64,000 nucleotides of DNA from Letharia columbiana (GCF_014066305.1 NW_023501041.1:682001-746000), one strand, 5' to 3'. Shown: positions 49,401 to 62,627, counted from the stretch's first letter. A program made the numbers and translations. Notes: generated by a model not told the origin, from the letters alone.

Positions 49401-52400
49401 AGTTATTATAATTTATATAAAGAATCTCTTTCTTTATAGTAGAATCGTTAGAAATATAGACTACGAGGCTACGACGTAGTAGTTTATTCTTATTAACTTT
49501 CTATTTCGAAAGCTTATTCTATTTAATAGCGTATCTTTAACGTTACTTCTTATTTATAATAAAAGTATTCTTATATTATAATTTAAGTAATTATACTATT
49601 ATTAATTTCCGTAACTTTAAATAAAATCTCTTTAACTTTAAAATCTAATAAATTAGAAATTAAGACGATATCGTAGTATCTAGAATACGTATTTATCTAT
49701 TAAGTACTCTCTTATTTAAGTTAATAACTTAGATATCTATAATAATAATATTATTTAATTACTTTATTAACGCTATAAGTTTAACTATAATAGATACGCT
49801 ATTACGTTTTTATAGATTAGATTAATATTTCTAATTATAAAGCTTATTTTATAAGATAGAGAGAAAATTATTATTATTATTCTCGCTATTATTCGATTTA
49901 ATAATATTAAATCTTCTTAATAATATATTTATAGAGTTAAGTTTTCTCTTATAATATTTAATTATAAAGTTAAATATAGCTAATTTCTTAGTCTAGCGAA
50001 TCTACTTTATATTAAGCTCTTTTATTATTATAAAATAACGTAAGTTATTATAATCTAAGATTATATAAATAGAGTACTTACTATCTTATAAGTAATATCT
50101 TTAATTCTTAAAGTCTAATATAATCGTATAGAGCTTTTTATTATATATATCTTAGCGAGACTTAGCGCCTTTAAATTTATAGCTAAAAAAAGTAATAAGA
50201 TATTATTACTCGTTTTCGCTTAGTTAACTAAGTATATTATCTATATCTATATTAGAAATATTAATCTTTATAATAAGCGATACTTTTTAATTATAGTATT
50301 TTAGTATAGATACGATAATAAATACTCGCTTAAGTATCTTAAAAGTCTTATATACTTTTTTATTAAATACGAAGAGTAATCTAATCTCGCCTTTCTTCGC
50401 TTTTTAGATTAGATTCGTTAAAGACGTAGCTATCTACGAAAAGTCTTATATAAATTATTAATAAAAGTTTACGAATTTTAGAAAGATTAAGATATTCTTA
50501 GTAGACTCTAATTCTAGCTACTTAGTAATAGTCTTAATACGCGATAATTCTATTTAAATACTACGTTAATTTATTAAGAACTCTTAGAAAGATAATCTTA
50601 TTACGATTAAAAGTATATTTCGATAACTTTATATAGAGTCGATACTTTAATAGTACGCGTAGTATTTTATATATATACTTTTAATATAACTCTTTTATTT
50701 CGAAATAGATTAATATATTATTTAAGTATATTATATAGAAGATATCGATATATAGCTTAAGTACTTTATTTATATAAGCTTAAAAGATTATAAGAGTATT
50801 TATAAGGCTAAAAGATATTACTTAATATTCGAACTAGTCGTAGCGAGTTCGAAAGATAATTTTCTACTTATCTTTCTTTCGTACTCGTATTCGATAATAT
50901 ATATTACGAATATTAACCTTAATAAAGTACTTCGTATATATAAATCTTTCTAAAATCTTTAAGAGTAGTAATAACGAGTAATTATTCTTAATAGTTATCT
51001 CGTTAAGTTCTTAATAGTTAATATATAATTATAGCGAGTTATCTAATTTCTTAATAAATAGTATTAGCGAGCTAATCTAACTAATTAAGAGTTAAATTTA
51101 CTTTCTCTTAAGCGTAGTATTTAGATAATCTCTAATCGCTACGAGTTCGTTATATAATATATTATAAATCGAATCGCTTCTAAATAGCTTTCTAGATTAT
51201 AGATCTATTAGATACTCGATTTAATTATATATATTAAGACTATTAGATAGCTCTTCTAAAAAGACTTCTAATAAATCTTTAAGTTATTTAGATATATTAG
51301 AGTTATCTAGCTACGTAATATTATATTATATAGCTTTATTATAATTATTCTTACTACTTTTAAATAGAATCTAATATAAAAGAGTAATAAACGCTTATTC
51401 TAGACTATATATAATTACTATATTAGCTAATAACGTAAACTATTCTATATTTATTATTACGATATCTACTTATATCTTATCGCTTATAGAAAAATCGCGA
51501 TAGATCTAGAACTACTCGCGCTAATAAATATCTAAATCGATATTATAGATTTAAGAGAAATTAAGAATAAGATTATATCCTTATATATTTATAGTATACG
51601 CCTTTAAGATTTACTCTTACTTTTTTCCTCGACTATTCGCGAGATTAAAGATTAGATTATACTTTTTATATAAGAATATTTAATAATTATCGATAATACG
51701 TATTATTATTAACGCGTATTTAGATTTAGAAATCTATATCTCTTTAATAAAAGATTATAATATAAAGATTTTCTCGCTATCGATATCTATTAGAGTAGTT
51801 ATCTTACGCTTTTTATTTAACGTAGTAATTTCGCCTCTTAATAATAGAGAGCGAGGTTATCGCTTAATTAATAGCGTATTTAATACTATAGCGATAAGTA
51901 TTAAACTTTATCTTTTCCCTTACTTAATTTATAATTATATACTTTATTATCTATAACGTAGTTTAAATACTTAGAAGAATTCTTATAATATTTTAACTAC
52001 TTATAATTATAGTATTATATCTTAATAAGAGATATTTTATACTTAATATAAGAGTCGCTATCTTCGAATTTAATTCGTTTAAACTTTCGATCTTATAGCG
52101 TTAACGAGAATAAACTCTTCTTTTAATCTTATTAACTCTTTATATATTATCCCTTAGACTTAGTATACTATTAATTACTACTTCTCTAATTACTTATCTT
52201 ATTACTAAAGCGAGTCTTATCTAGAGTAGAAAGCTCTTTTATTTTTTATAGTCTTTACTTTATATTTTAATATTATTATAATAATATAGTATAGATAATA
52301 GATTAAATAGCCTCCTTTATAGCTTTTAGAGAAATTTTCTCTATTATCCTATCTCGTAGGTCTTTTATACGTTTTAAATCGGTTATATAGCGATCTTACT

Positions 52401-53277
52401 ATAACTAGAGTATAGTAAGATAGTTATTAAAGCTAGCTATCGATTATATATCTCTTATTATTATTTTAATTAACTAGCGATCTATATTATAAGACTTAAT
52501 AACTAAATTATAAACTTAATTTAAGTACTATCTCTTATATTTCTTTTAGATAGATTTCTCGATATCGTATAATATCGTATTTCTAATATTTCTTTAAATC
52601 TACTTCTTAGTATTTATTAAGAGAGTAAAAAACTAGCGAGTCTTTTCTTTATTTATATAAAAATCGATATAAGACGTTAAGGCGATAAAATCGTCGTAGT
52701 CTTAAAGAAATATAACTATCGAGTTATAGTTATTAAGATATTACGTATTAGATATCTTAATAACGCTTATCTTCTTATAACTCGAATTATAATAGTAATT
52801 ATCGCTATACTTATAGCGATATTCTTATATATTCTATATTTTAATTAGCTTAAGTTTTTCGATAACTAACTACTTTTTAGTATTAAGCTCTAGAAGTCGA
52901 TAGCGTTAAACTTAAATTAAGTCTATAAAATAAGAGTCTTTATCTATAGATAAAGAGTTATTAGATATAACGCTTTAACGATTATTATTTCCGTCGATAA
53001 TATTATTAGAATTTCTATCGATATTAGAATTAATATTATAATCGCTTAATTACGTAATAAGCGTATTCTAATAAGAGTTATTTATTAGATTAAAAACGTC
53101 GCTAATAGATCGTAATAAAACGTTTCTACTTCGTAAATTAATAGAATTAACTCGCGAGTTACTTACTATAGCTAAATTAAATAACTTTATATAAATAAAG
53201 TTATTAGAACTATAAGATAGTAAGATCTCTTTTAATAAAACTACGTAGTAGCTATATAATTATAAGATCTAGATATA

Positions 53278-53370
53278 TAGTTAATAGAATAGATAAATTA
53301 GTTACTAGATAAACTAATAACTAAAAAAAAAAAGAAGAGAAAAGAGAACTTATAAGTATTTAAGACTTTA
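53278..53370 (+). repeat. Right direct terminal repeat
   Basis: 93 bp, counterpart of 46374-46465. Unmutated sequence starts immediately after it (TCGCTCCTTTCTC), which fixes the element boundary sharply. Confidence 0.85.
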
Positions 53371-53575
53371 TCGCTCCTTTCTCTTTCTCCCGCGTCCTTC
53401 TAACTGTTTATCGAAGAGATTGACAATTGAAAGGTTTAAAGGTTGCATGTGGCCAAAGTCTGCGCTGTAGTCCCCACATGTCTTCTAGATTAACGGAGGT
53501 CCTCGGATGCAGTCCTAGACCATTCGACAAGAACCACCAAGATCGTCAACTGGAAACATTAAAGAAATCCCGCTC

Positions 53576-53821
53576 TCATCGCAAACATGTCTTATATTCT
53601 TGATGGCGCAGCTGCACCACAGCATTCTCCCTGCAATTGACTACACAGGGATCGTTGCATGGACGAACGGCCGCTATCGCTGCTACAGAGACGATGACGG
53701 GTATTATCATGGACAGGGTCACTTGTAGGGCCGTGATTAGGGCAGTGCTAATTGCCACTCCAGCACGGGGATTGGCACAACATCGTTTCTGCAGCAGGAG
53801 GGATGTAGGTTTACCCATCAT
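53576..53821 (-). CDS. Possible small hydrophobic Cys-containing protein, 81 aa (doubtful)
   Basis: A short frame in the unmutated 500-bp island between two RIP blocks. It has one hydrophobic segment (about residues 22-50), two Cys near the N-terminus and several in the C-terminal part (CNDPCVVNC). No family recognised, no upstream signals seen, and an opposed frame of similar size covers the same DNA. It may be a chance ORF or the surviving piece of a gene damaged on both sides. Confidence 0.2.
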   Translation of the reverse strand: MMGKPTSLLLQKRCCANPRAGVAISTALITALQVTLSMIIPVIVSVAAIAAVRPCNDPCVVNCRENAVVQLRHQEYKTCLR

Positions 53822-53879
53822 AACCCACTATAAAGGTATTAACCATATAAAAGTCTGACAGGCCTATATTTTCTGTATT

Positions 53880-55917
53880 AGCTTAGTAATCATTAAATTC
53901 GAGCCTATGATTAGTCTACGTAGTTATTTTGTAAATAAAAACATTAAGACTCTAGGAGAAAGACAGCTCTAAAAGTTTAAATTTTGATACTTTTTTATTA
54001 TATTAGTCTTATAGCTATAGCTTTATACTTTAGATAACGAGATAAGATTATTTAAAGAGCTTTTTACGTATTAGCTTCCTTAAGAACTATTAAGATACTT
54101 GAGAACTCGCTTTTTAAATAATAATATAACTAACTTAGATAATTAAAGATCGTTATCTATAAATTCTATATTAGTAAATATATTAATTAAGCTATAAATT
54201 CTTTACGTATAAAAATTTATCTTAAAGAATATCTTTTATACCTTTAGAACTCTCTTAATAATTATTTCTATATTATAAATTTATAGAAAGAAGAGTAGAT
54301 TAGATAGAAGGTTATATATTAAAATAAGATAATATTTATATTTCTAAACCTTAAGAGTACTTAGTCTAAGCTTTATATATCTAAGCTATCTATCGAGAAA
54401 TAGAATAAATTAAATAATCTTATAGTAATAACTTTATATATCGATAGAAGATCTCTAAGTATATATAGCGAAGTTAATATATAGACGTTTCTAAAGAAAC
54501 TAAATTTAGTCTATAAAGTATCGAGTCGCTAGTCTTTTTTTAGGCCTCTATTAAATTAAGTATATAAAATAATTATATAAGAGATCTAGAACGTACTTAA
54601 TAGCTATATATAACTAAATTTTATTATTAACAATTCTTTAAATATTAATTATAAGCGTATTATTCATTTATTAATATATATCGAGCTTAGAGTTATATAT
54701 CTCGAGTCTCTTAAAATTAATACTTTAATATACGATAGATATAAATTAGACTCTTTATATTAATAAGCGCGTTCTATATTAAATTAAAGGCGATCTTTTA
54801 TATATTAACTTTATCGTTATTAATATAGAGTTAAAGATATATATAATATAAACTATATTAAAAAAAATAAAGAGGTGAGAGTATATACTTTACGTCTCTT
54901 ATAATAATTATAAAATTTAGTTATTAATAACTTATACTACTAAGAATCTTATTTAATTTAATTAGATTTTTAAGAAAGTTTAGAATATCGTAATTTACTT
55001 CTAAAAAGGCGATAAATAACTATCTATTCTCCGCGATATATAGAAGAAAGAATACGATCGAGTCTATACTCTTATACTCTTAATATTTATACGATAAAAT
55101 ATACTTAAATAAAATTAATTAACTCTCTTCTTTATAGTAAGAATACGCTTTATAAATATACTATTAATAATTATATCGATAAGACTATGACGACTAGTTA
55201 AAAGATTATAAATATATTATAAGATAAAGTCTTTTAAATAGAAATTAAGGATCTAAAGCTAATTCTTAATCTTATTTATAAATAATAAATTATATTAGTT
55301 AGATAAAGCGTTTAAATTAAAAGATTATTAAAGCATATTTACGTTATCTAAAAAATTATTCTTTCTTCGCTTAAAAATACTATATAAAGAAGATCTTTAA
55401 ATCGCGATTTAAGAAGGGTAAATAATATAAATCTATATAAAAGTATTAATTCGAAAAATAAGTACTTTCTATTTACTACGCGGTCTATTATTTAAATTTA
55501 ATAAATATCGCTAAGAGACTTATAGCTAAAAGAATAAACGAAGGTTCTTAATTTCTTAAAGCGGGTATACGATAGCTTAGAGAACGAGAAGAGGGATATA
55601 CGCGTCTCGTTCTATAACTTTAAGTATAGAACTAAAGTATTTATAATTAATATATTATATTAAAAGATAAAGACTTTTCTATACTCTTCTAATAAAGAGT
55701 ATTATTTATATATCTAGGTCTTACTTATATAGTATAAAGACTATTTAGAATATTAGCTAATTTAGTAATCTTAAGAGTGAGCCTTTTCTATTTAAAATCT
55801 TCTTTATAATAAATATCGTAATCGAATATAAATAATAAGAATAAATAAGCTTATCTTTATCTATATTAATAGTTTTATATTTTTATATAAATATTAAATT
55901 TCCAAAATTCCTCTTTT
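53880..55917. other. RIP-degraded repeat of unknown type
   Basis: Same composition as the other blocks: A/T-rich, CpA/TpG rare, CpG kept. It starts rather abruptly after 53940. I found no terminal repeat pair and no second copy in the window, so the element type is unknown. Confidence 0.55.
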
Positions 55918-56730
55918 TAAATTTAGTTTTTTTAAAAAAAAAAAAAAAAAAAAAATAAAAATTTTAAAAAATTTAAAAATTTTTATAAAAAAAAAAAAAT
56001 AGATAAAAAAGAATAATTTTTAATAAAAATTAATTTTTATAAAAATAAAAAAAAAAAAAAAAATAAAAAAAAAAAAAAAAAAAAAAAAAAATATTTAAAA
56101 AATATATTTTTTAAAAAATTATAAAAGGGTTCTCCAAGGTGCCCTGCGGGGAGATAAACTAAGTTATTTTTTGGGTTTTTTAAATATAGACACTCAAAAA
56201 CCAAAAAAAGAAAACCTAACAATTTTAGTTGTTTTTTTATAAAAAACTTTCCTATTTTTAAATAAAAACTCCTATGTTTATAACTACCCTACCCTCCTCC
56301 TTAGGTTTATTAATAAAATATATTTAAATTTATTTAAAATATTTATATAAATTTTAAATAATTTAATATAATTTAATATTTTATAAAAAATAATTTTAAT
56401 TTTATTAAATATATATTTTTAAATTTTTAAAATTTTAAAAAAAAAAATAAAAAAAAAAATATATTAAAAAATAAATATTTTTTAAATTTAAATTAATATA
56501 AAATTAAAAATTTAAAAATAAAATTAAAAAAATTTAATTTATAAAATTAAAAAAAATATAAATAAATATTTATTTAATAATAAAATTAATAAAAAAAATT
56601 TTATACTAATAATATTTTTTAAAAATAAAAAAAAAAAGATATTTAAAAAAAAAAATATTAAAAAAAAAAAAAAAAAAAAGTTTAGGAGATGAAAAAAAAA
56701 CCAAGCGCTAAAAAAAAAAAACAAAAAAAC

Positions 56731-56772
<42 letters not shown>
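55918..56772. repeat. A/T homopolymer tract with a small intact island
   Basis: Long A-runs and A/T mixtures similar to 24591-25015, interrupted at about 56105-56310 by ordinary sequence (GGGTTCTCCAAGGTGCCCTGCGGGG) and ending in a run of about 40 A. Poly-Phe frames on the minus strand are only translations of poly-A. Possibly assembly artefact. Confidence 0.75.
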
Positions 56773-56773
<1 letters not shown>

Positions 56774-57211
56774 TCTTTATGAGACCTCGGTTATTTGGCA
56801 ATGCATGAGACATTCTGTGAAGCAGCAGGAGAATTAATAAAGTGTAGCGCTGTTTTGTGATTTATCTGTTCGACCTCTTCACGGCTTGGTACGGAACAAA
56901 CATATGCAGGTCGAATCCTACGCGGGGTAAGTGTTAAGGGTATCCTTCCGTTCCTTAGCTGGGTAAGTGTTAAAGATATCTTTCGGTTGTTTGGCTGGGT
57001 AGTGTTAAAGGGATCCATCGGATGCTTAGCTCAGTCTGTTTGTTCAACGTGTCGGCCAGACTTCTTGTTTTTCCCTTTTCAAGCTCCATATTTTTTTGTA
57101 TGTAAAGCTTTGCATTTCACCTGATCTTTCTTGTATGCAAATTGTTTCATAGAAGAAGATATTCCCAATCCCGAAGGCATTGCCTTCTTTACCGATAGAC
57201 AGCAGGAAAAG

Positions 57212-59170
57212 ATGTTGATTTCACTTTCCGTCCTTGCGATAGGCTTAGCCTACCTCTGCCACACAGCTTTCGCATCAACAAATCAGTGTCGTTGTTATCC
57301 AGGAGAAACCTGCTGGCCGTCTCCAGCAGAGTGGGCAGCACTTAACAGCTCCGTTGGTGGGAGACTAGTTGCTACCGTTCCGCTTGGTTCACCATGTCAC
57401 GACCCTACTTACAACGCTACCGTTTGCAAAATTTTGCAGGAGAACTGGGTCTGGCCGCAGGAACAGTGAGTCTTGGAGTACCGCGATTTGAAAGTATCCT
57501 GAGAGTAGCAGTTACGTGTCATCTTCGTCTGTCATGGCACCCTTCTACGCCAATCAAAGCTGCGACCCTTTCACGCCGGAGTCTCGGCCTTGCACCTTGG
57601 GCAATTACGTAGATTACGCAATCAACGTCACCGAGCCCTCCGATGTAGCCAAGGGAATCGCATTCGCAACGAGGAACAACATCAGGCTCGTCATCCGCAA
57701 TACAGGCCACGAGTAAGTATTCCCGCAATCATTCCCACCCCCAATCTCAACCCCAACCATCCTAATACCACTCAACAAAGCTACAACGGAAAGTCAACCG
57801 GCGCCTTCGCCCTCGCGATCTGGACCCACTACCTCAAAACCATCTCCTTCACCGACTACAAATCCCCTTCCTACACCGGCAAAGCCATCAAAATGGGCGC
57901 CGGCGTCCAAGGCTTCGAAGCCTACGCCGCCGCACACCGAGTCGGACTGTCAGTCACCGGAGGCGAATGCCCCACCGTCGGCCTCGCGGGCGGATACACG
58001 CAAGGAGGCGGCCATTCGGCCTTAGCGTCCAAGTATGGCTTAGCGGCCGATCAGACGCTGGAATGGGAAGTCGTTACCGGAACCGGGGAGTTCGTGAGAG
58101 CCAGTCCGGGAGAGAATGCGGATCTGTATTGGGCGCTGAGTGGAGGTGGAGGGGGCACTTACGGTGTCGTTTGGTCGCTGACGTCGAAAGCACATGTCGA
58201 CATACCCGTCTCGGGTGCCAATCTCACGTTTTCGAGCGAGGGTATATCGACAGATACGTACTACGCGGCCCTGACGGCCTGGCATGCGAATCTGCCCCGG
58301 CTCGTAGACGCGGGCGCGATGACGGTCTACTACGTCACCAGCGCAGCTTTCACCCTCACGCCTTTCACGGGGCCGGGTATTTCGGCGTCGAGGGCCAAGG
58401 AACTCCTGCAGCCTTTCATCGATGAATTGAATCGGCTGGGGATCGAATACAACATGACGGGCCCGACGGAATTTCCTACGTACTTGGATCAATTCAACAC
58501 GTTTCAGCTTCCAATCGAGGTCGGCACCGCGCAGTACGGCGGCCGGTTGATTCCGCGCTCGGTCGTTGAGAATGATACTGATGCGCTCACGGCTGCAATA
58601 CGAACAATCAATGAGCAGGATTCAGCGCCTTTATTTTGTGGCATAGGGCTAAATGTAAATATGAGTGTGGCGGGGGATGTAGACAATGCGGTTTTGCCGG
58701 CTTGGAGGGATACGTTGATCGATGCTGTCATTACGACGTGAGTATGGTCCAAACCCGGGTTGAGCAAGGCGACCGTGGGGAACGATGGGGCTGACTTTGA
58801 GAAACAGGCCTTGGAATTTCACAGCGCCGCTTTCGGACATGGTGGAGTTGCAGGAGGAGATGACGGATGTGCTATTGCCGCAGTTGGAGGCGATTACGCC
58901 GGGGTCGGGATGTTATCTCAACGAGGTATCCCGTCCTTTGTCTCACCGCGCATCCCTCACCAGGTATTGTGTAAAAAGACGCTGATGAGCGTGCAGGGAG
59001 ATCCTTACCAGCCGAATTGGCAAGAGACTTTCTACGGCGCGAATTACCCGCGTCTTCGCTCGATCAAAGCTAAGTATGACCCTCATGACATCTTCTACGC
59101 TACCACGGCTGTTGGGAGCGATGAGTGGGAGATTGAGAGCCCGGGAAGGCTGTGTAGAGTGCCAGCTTGA
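57212..59170 (+). CDS. Secreted FAD-linked oxidase, BBE-like (VAO superfamily), 569 aa
   Basis: Predicted secreted flavoprotein oxidase of the berberine-bridge-enzyme-like group; fungal members oxidise sugars, alcohols or secondary metabolites, and the substrate is unknown here. Exons are 57212-57465, 57512-57712, 57781-58737, 58802-58925 and 58997-59170. All joins are GT-AG (46, 68, 64 and 71 nt) and sum to 1710 nt in frame. A signal peptide (about residues 1-21) is followed by RCYPGETCWPS, the usual N-terminus. His151 in RNTGHDYNGKS and Cys215 in GGECPTVGLAGGY are at the positions of bicovalent FAD attachment. GGGHSALASKYGLAADQ belongs to the FAD-binding domain, and the C-terminal BBE domain reads QPNWQETFYGANYPRLRSIKAKYDP. 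The gene follows an A/T tract and RIP block, so its upstream region is short. No cluster partner genes are visible. Confidence 0.93.
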
Positions 59171-59631
59171 GAACAAGTAGGAAATGTTCAGTAGGTCAAA
59201 CGCGAAGATGGAGATCCATGCCGACCTGGAAGAGCGTCTGCAGACGGACGAAACGTGATGGACTTTAGCGGTGCTGAGGGGCCACGAATGATGATGACAA
59301 TTGCTAGCAGCACGGGCAGTGTTTAGTGAGAATGCTCAATAGTCTTTCCAAGCATGCAAGATCACTGGTGCCCAGGCTGCACTGTCTGGAAGCTAGTCTA
59401 CCACATTATCCGCAGTATGTGCATGAAAGACCGCCCGGGTCTCTGTCGTTGCGTGAGCTGCGTTATGTTGCCACATTGTTCGAGTATGCAGGAGTTTGAG
59501 TCGTAGACCCATGCCCGTAGCGTCGTTGTAGTTGACCGAGAAATGTTCCTAACCCGAGAGCTCTAATTGGCCAAGTCTGTCTTCTCAAGACAGAGGTTGC
59601 AGACCCCTTCCGCCCATGTGTGAGTACTACT
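59171..59631. other. Intergenic region, no gene seen
   Basis: 3' side of the oxidase and of the ankyrin-like remnant. No convincing frame or repeat. Confidence 0.4.
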
Positions 59632-60192
59632 TTAAGGGATCTGAATTTTGAACCGGAATGCTCTATCATACAGAAATCGTTGCCAGTCCTCTTGGCGCAT
59701 GATGTGACGTAAGTCATGCTTGTCAACTTTCAGTATGCTAATACCTGCACTCGCGGCGAGGACCTGCCGTACGTAATCCTTGTCATCGGAGCACAGGGCC
59801 AGCATGTGAAATGCTGTTCTCTGGTCCGCTCTTGGTGTTGATAGCGCATCGGACTACGTCCTTGATGAGGAGAGGAATATGTCAAAGCCGCGTTACTTGG
59901 CCATTCTTCCTCTGCTATCGTATAGATGTCCGCGTCGTGATCTACAAGTAGTTTCGCAATGGATGTATCAGCTTGGTGGCAAAGCAAGTTCCTGACAAGT
60001 ACCGTGGCATGGCTGACCCCAGTCGAGCCTTGTGCCAAGAAATGTCTCAAGGTGTGTTATATCCTCTTTTAGATGAAATTTCCAGCAGACTGGGGTTCTC
60101 TTGGACGTCAAGCTAGATTTGGATCTAGGGGAATAGAAGGTGCGAAAGTTTGGAGATCTGTCAGGCGAAGAAATGGCAAGCTGCATGCACAC
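59632..60192 (-). pseudogene. Ankyrin-repeat-like gene remnant with frame breaks
   Basis: Minus-strand frames in succession give HLKEDITHLETFLG, then HATVLVRNLLCHQADTSIAK followed by LLVDHDADIY, then DQRTAFHMLALCSDDKDYVR followed by QVLAAS, ending at TAA 59632-59634. The spacing and the (L)LVDHDADI and RTAFHMLALC motifs resemble consecutive ankyrin repeats, but they lie in different frames and no GT-AG pair I tried restores them. No start codon context is evident. It is either a decayed ankyrin gene or a fragment of one; the family assignment is tentative. Confidence 0.4.
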
Positions 60193-60575
60193 TGAACAGT
60201 CCCCGCAACAAGACGGCTGAATCCGGTAGCAACGTCATGACATTCATTTCCACGAGCGAACTGGCAGAGGCTCAGTTGAAAAGTAGGGTGAAAAGTCTCA
60301 AATTTGTTTGATGAACAAAAATGTGGATTAGCCGGATTTCAAATGTGACTGCTCCATACAGGAGCGAAATGATAGAAAATTTGGGCACGAGCCGCAACAC
60401 GTTTATCAAATCTCTAGCGGTTAGTGACCGATGGCGTCCTGGCGAGGGACGTCATCCCAACCTCCTCCACATGTGACAGCAGAATCGTCCAGAAACCCTC
60501 AGGAATGGCTTTCGACGAACTCCGCTGCAGTGGACCTAATGGATCGCGGTATATTCCCTAGTCCTCAAGTAATGC
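60193..60575. other. Intergenic region, no gene seen
   Basis: Ordinary composition without a convincing frame or repeat; 3' flank of the secreted protein gene. Confidence 0.4.
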
Positions 60576-61742
60576 TTACAGTCGTGCCTCTACTGAGTTG
60601 ATCATCCTCCTTCTCCTTGTGTTGATCACTCCACTCCCTCCGTCCGCCCCTCCTGTTCCTCCCGTATTTTGCGGACAACTCGCGCTCACCGAGCTTGCTG
60701 CCGGCCCATCTCTTATCACTGGCGCTGGCATCCATAGGCCTGTGCTCTCATCACAACAGACAGTCGCGTTTGGTGCATACACTGCATCATTGCAGAAACC
60801 CTGCAAGGTGTTGAGATCAGGCGGTACTGGTACGGACGGGGGTATTTCGGAATAGATTGGTAGTGTAGTATTGGATTCGCTACAGTTGGCGCATATTTCT
60901 AGTAGGTGGCGCAACTCGTCATGTGGGTTTTGCATATTGGGAAAGTTGGTGCAGCCAGCCTGCACGGCTGCCAAGCGTGGAAAATATTAGCGAGATTGCT
61001 GCTTCTCAATGGGAAGATACGTTAAGTGCTCACATGCATAGTAGAGGGCGTAATTTGGCGGATGCTTCAGGGACTCCGAAACATTCAGCGCAGAAGCGTC
61101 CGTAATAGTGACAACCATATCGCCAGAAACTCGATGATAAAGATGCACCAGATTGCCAACAAGAAGAGCCTCCTGGTTTTTGAGTAACCGATCATCGTTC
61201 GGGGTTAAAGTATTCGCTACCACTAGCGGACAATCAGATAGCCTTGCTTGTTTCTTGATTGTCCAAAACAACGGACAGAGAGGCATCAACTCAGTCCGCA
61301 TCCAACTCATAAGTGGGCTGTTTGGCGCATGCATGCATTGTTGGTAGAGGAGGTCGGTTTCTGGGACGTTGTTGGCGCATACAAAGGTTGGGTGTCGTAT
61401 AGTGATGGGATTGATATTGCGGCCTTGGCCGCCCAACGCGACACTAGCACCAACGGCCATTCTCTGATAAACTCGCAGTATTTTTGCTTTGCTCGAGTCG
61501 TCCTTGAAAAACGCGCTGTAACCATGCGTGGAAGCGGTGCCCAGCTGGAGGTCTGCAATCACTTTTTGTAATCCATTGTACACCTGTGGCAGAAGGTCTT
61601 GCAGCTTGGATGCTTCGGAGTCAGGCTGTCCGGAGTTGCACAGATGGATGAGATAGTTGCCGCTGCTGACCGTGTCCTCAGCACCGACTGAATGCAAGAG
61701 GGCCAAAGCGAAGAGCAATAGTGACAGGAGCTTGAAAAGCAT
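60576..61742 (-). CDS. Secreted zincin-like protein with degenerate active site, 366 aa
   Basis: Two exons on the minus strand, 61742-61034 and 60967-60576, are joined across a 66-nt intron (GTGAGC...GCAG) to give YALYYASVQAGCTNF, 1101 nt in frame. A signal peptide covers about residues 1-21. The body resembles a family of secreted fungal proteins that I recall as carrying HELVHLY, a metallopeptidase-type (HExxH) site. Here the equivalent is GNLVHLYH (residues 196-203), so the first His and the catalytic Glu are replaced and peptidase activity is doubtful. Other landmarks are GTASTHGYSAFF, PTFVCANN and NTLTPNDDRLLKNQEALL. The C-terminal exon is Cys-rich (CANC, ATVCC) and ends in a Gly-rich linker with RRRR. 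The assignment rests on motif memory, not a search; a non-enzymatic binding role is possible. Confidence 0.7.
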
Positions 61743-62627
61743 TGTAGCGATGGTTTAGAATACACATCCCCGCCCTGTAAGCAACGCAGGTATCGAATTT
61801 CCGTCTCTCCCTTGATTTGAGGGAAATCTTCGAGGGAAAGATGGGTGAAAAAAATATCTGAAGTTCTCATTTAAATCAGACGCACAGACAGGTCGGATTA
61901 GTCGACTAGCAGCAAGCAATGATGCTAAGTGCTTGAAACGTCGGAAATATCAATTTCTTGCAAAAAGCCAGAAGTATATTGCCGCAGGCGACAGCCTCCA
62001 CCAATGCTATTGCCTCTCATGTACGATTTGCATTACGCAACAACAACAACGACGAACGCTACAAAATGTATACCTACCGAGAGTTTCGCTTACCTTGTTT
62101 CTCACGAACAGCCGATCTGTACGAATCGGTGGGAAATGACGCGCCTACCCAATGATATCATACGGCACGTACAGGGGCGTACTCCTTGCATAGTCCTTTA
62201 GTGGTGTATCATTGGGATATCTTGTGACTTGAAAGTATCAGAACAGATTTGAGATCTCTGGGTTTCGTCCCAATTTCAGCGACAGATGACCCAGATGGCG
62301 TAAATAAAAGACGTGCTTCCAAGGTTATGTACTACAGTATAACCCAAGCCAGCGTAAATTTACCCCAGACCAGCATTGGTGCATGACGTGCCGCGTCAGG
62401 ATAGGATTGAAAAGATATCCACGGTATCTCGGAGAGGGTGAAAAAGGTGATAATGTTCGAGCAGTTGCAGCTAGAGTCGATTTGGCATAGCGCGGTAAAA
62501 ATGTCGAAATTTGCCGAGCTTCCGACCTTTCGAAGCTTCCTCTCTTCACCCATTTGACCGCATCTCACATCCTGCAATTGCTTCAATCCTTCCACTCAAA
62601 CTAAGCTCGACATTACCTGTATACATT
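61743..62627. other. Divergent intergenic region (upstream of two genes)
   Basis: Shared 5' region of the zincin-like gene (-) and malate dehydrogenase (+). Contains an ACAACAACAACGACGAACG stretch near 62040. Overlapping frames at 61929-62201 and 62325-62595 are unrelated to known proteins; the latter probably lie in the MDH promoter and leader. Confidence 0.45.

Larger units (their letters stand above)
46374..53370. mobile_element. 7.0-kb RIP-dead element with direct terminal repeats (LTR retrotransposon-like)
   Basis: The same about 92-bp sequence occurs in direct orientation at both ends (46374-46465 and 53278-53370), starting TAGTTAATAGAATAGATAAA and ending AGTATTTAAGACTTTA. The 6.8-kb interior is uniformly A/T-rich, with CpA/TpG almost absent and CpG kept, so no protein can be read. 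Length and direct repeats suit a Copia- or Gypsy-type element with very short LTRs. No clear 5-bp target duplication is left (TTCAT versus TCGCT). No second copy is in the window, so RIP must have used copies elsewhere. Confidence 0.75.

Noticed and set aside
56037..56733. Poly-Phe minus-strand ORFs
   Set aside because: Translations of poly-A tracts; no gene features.
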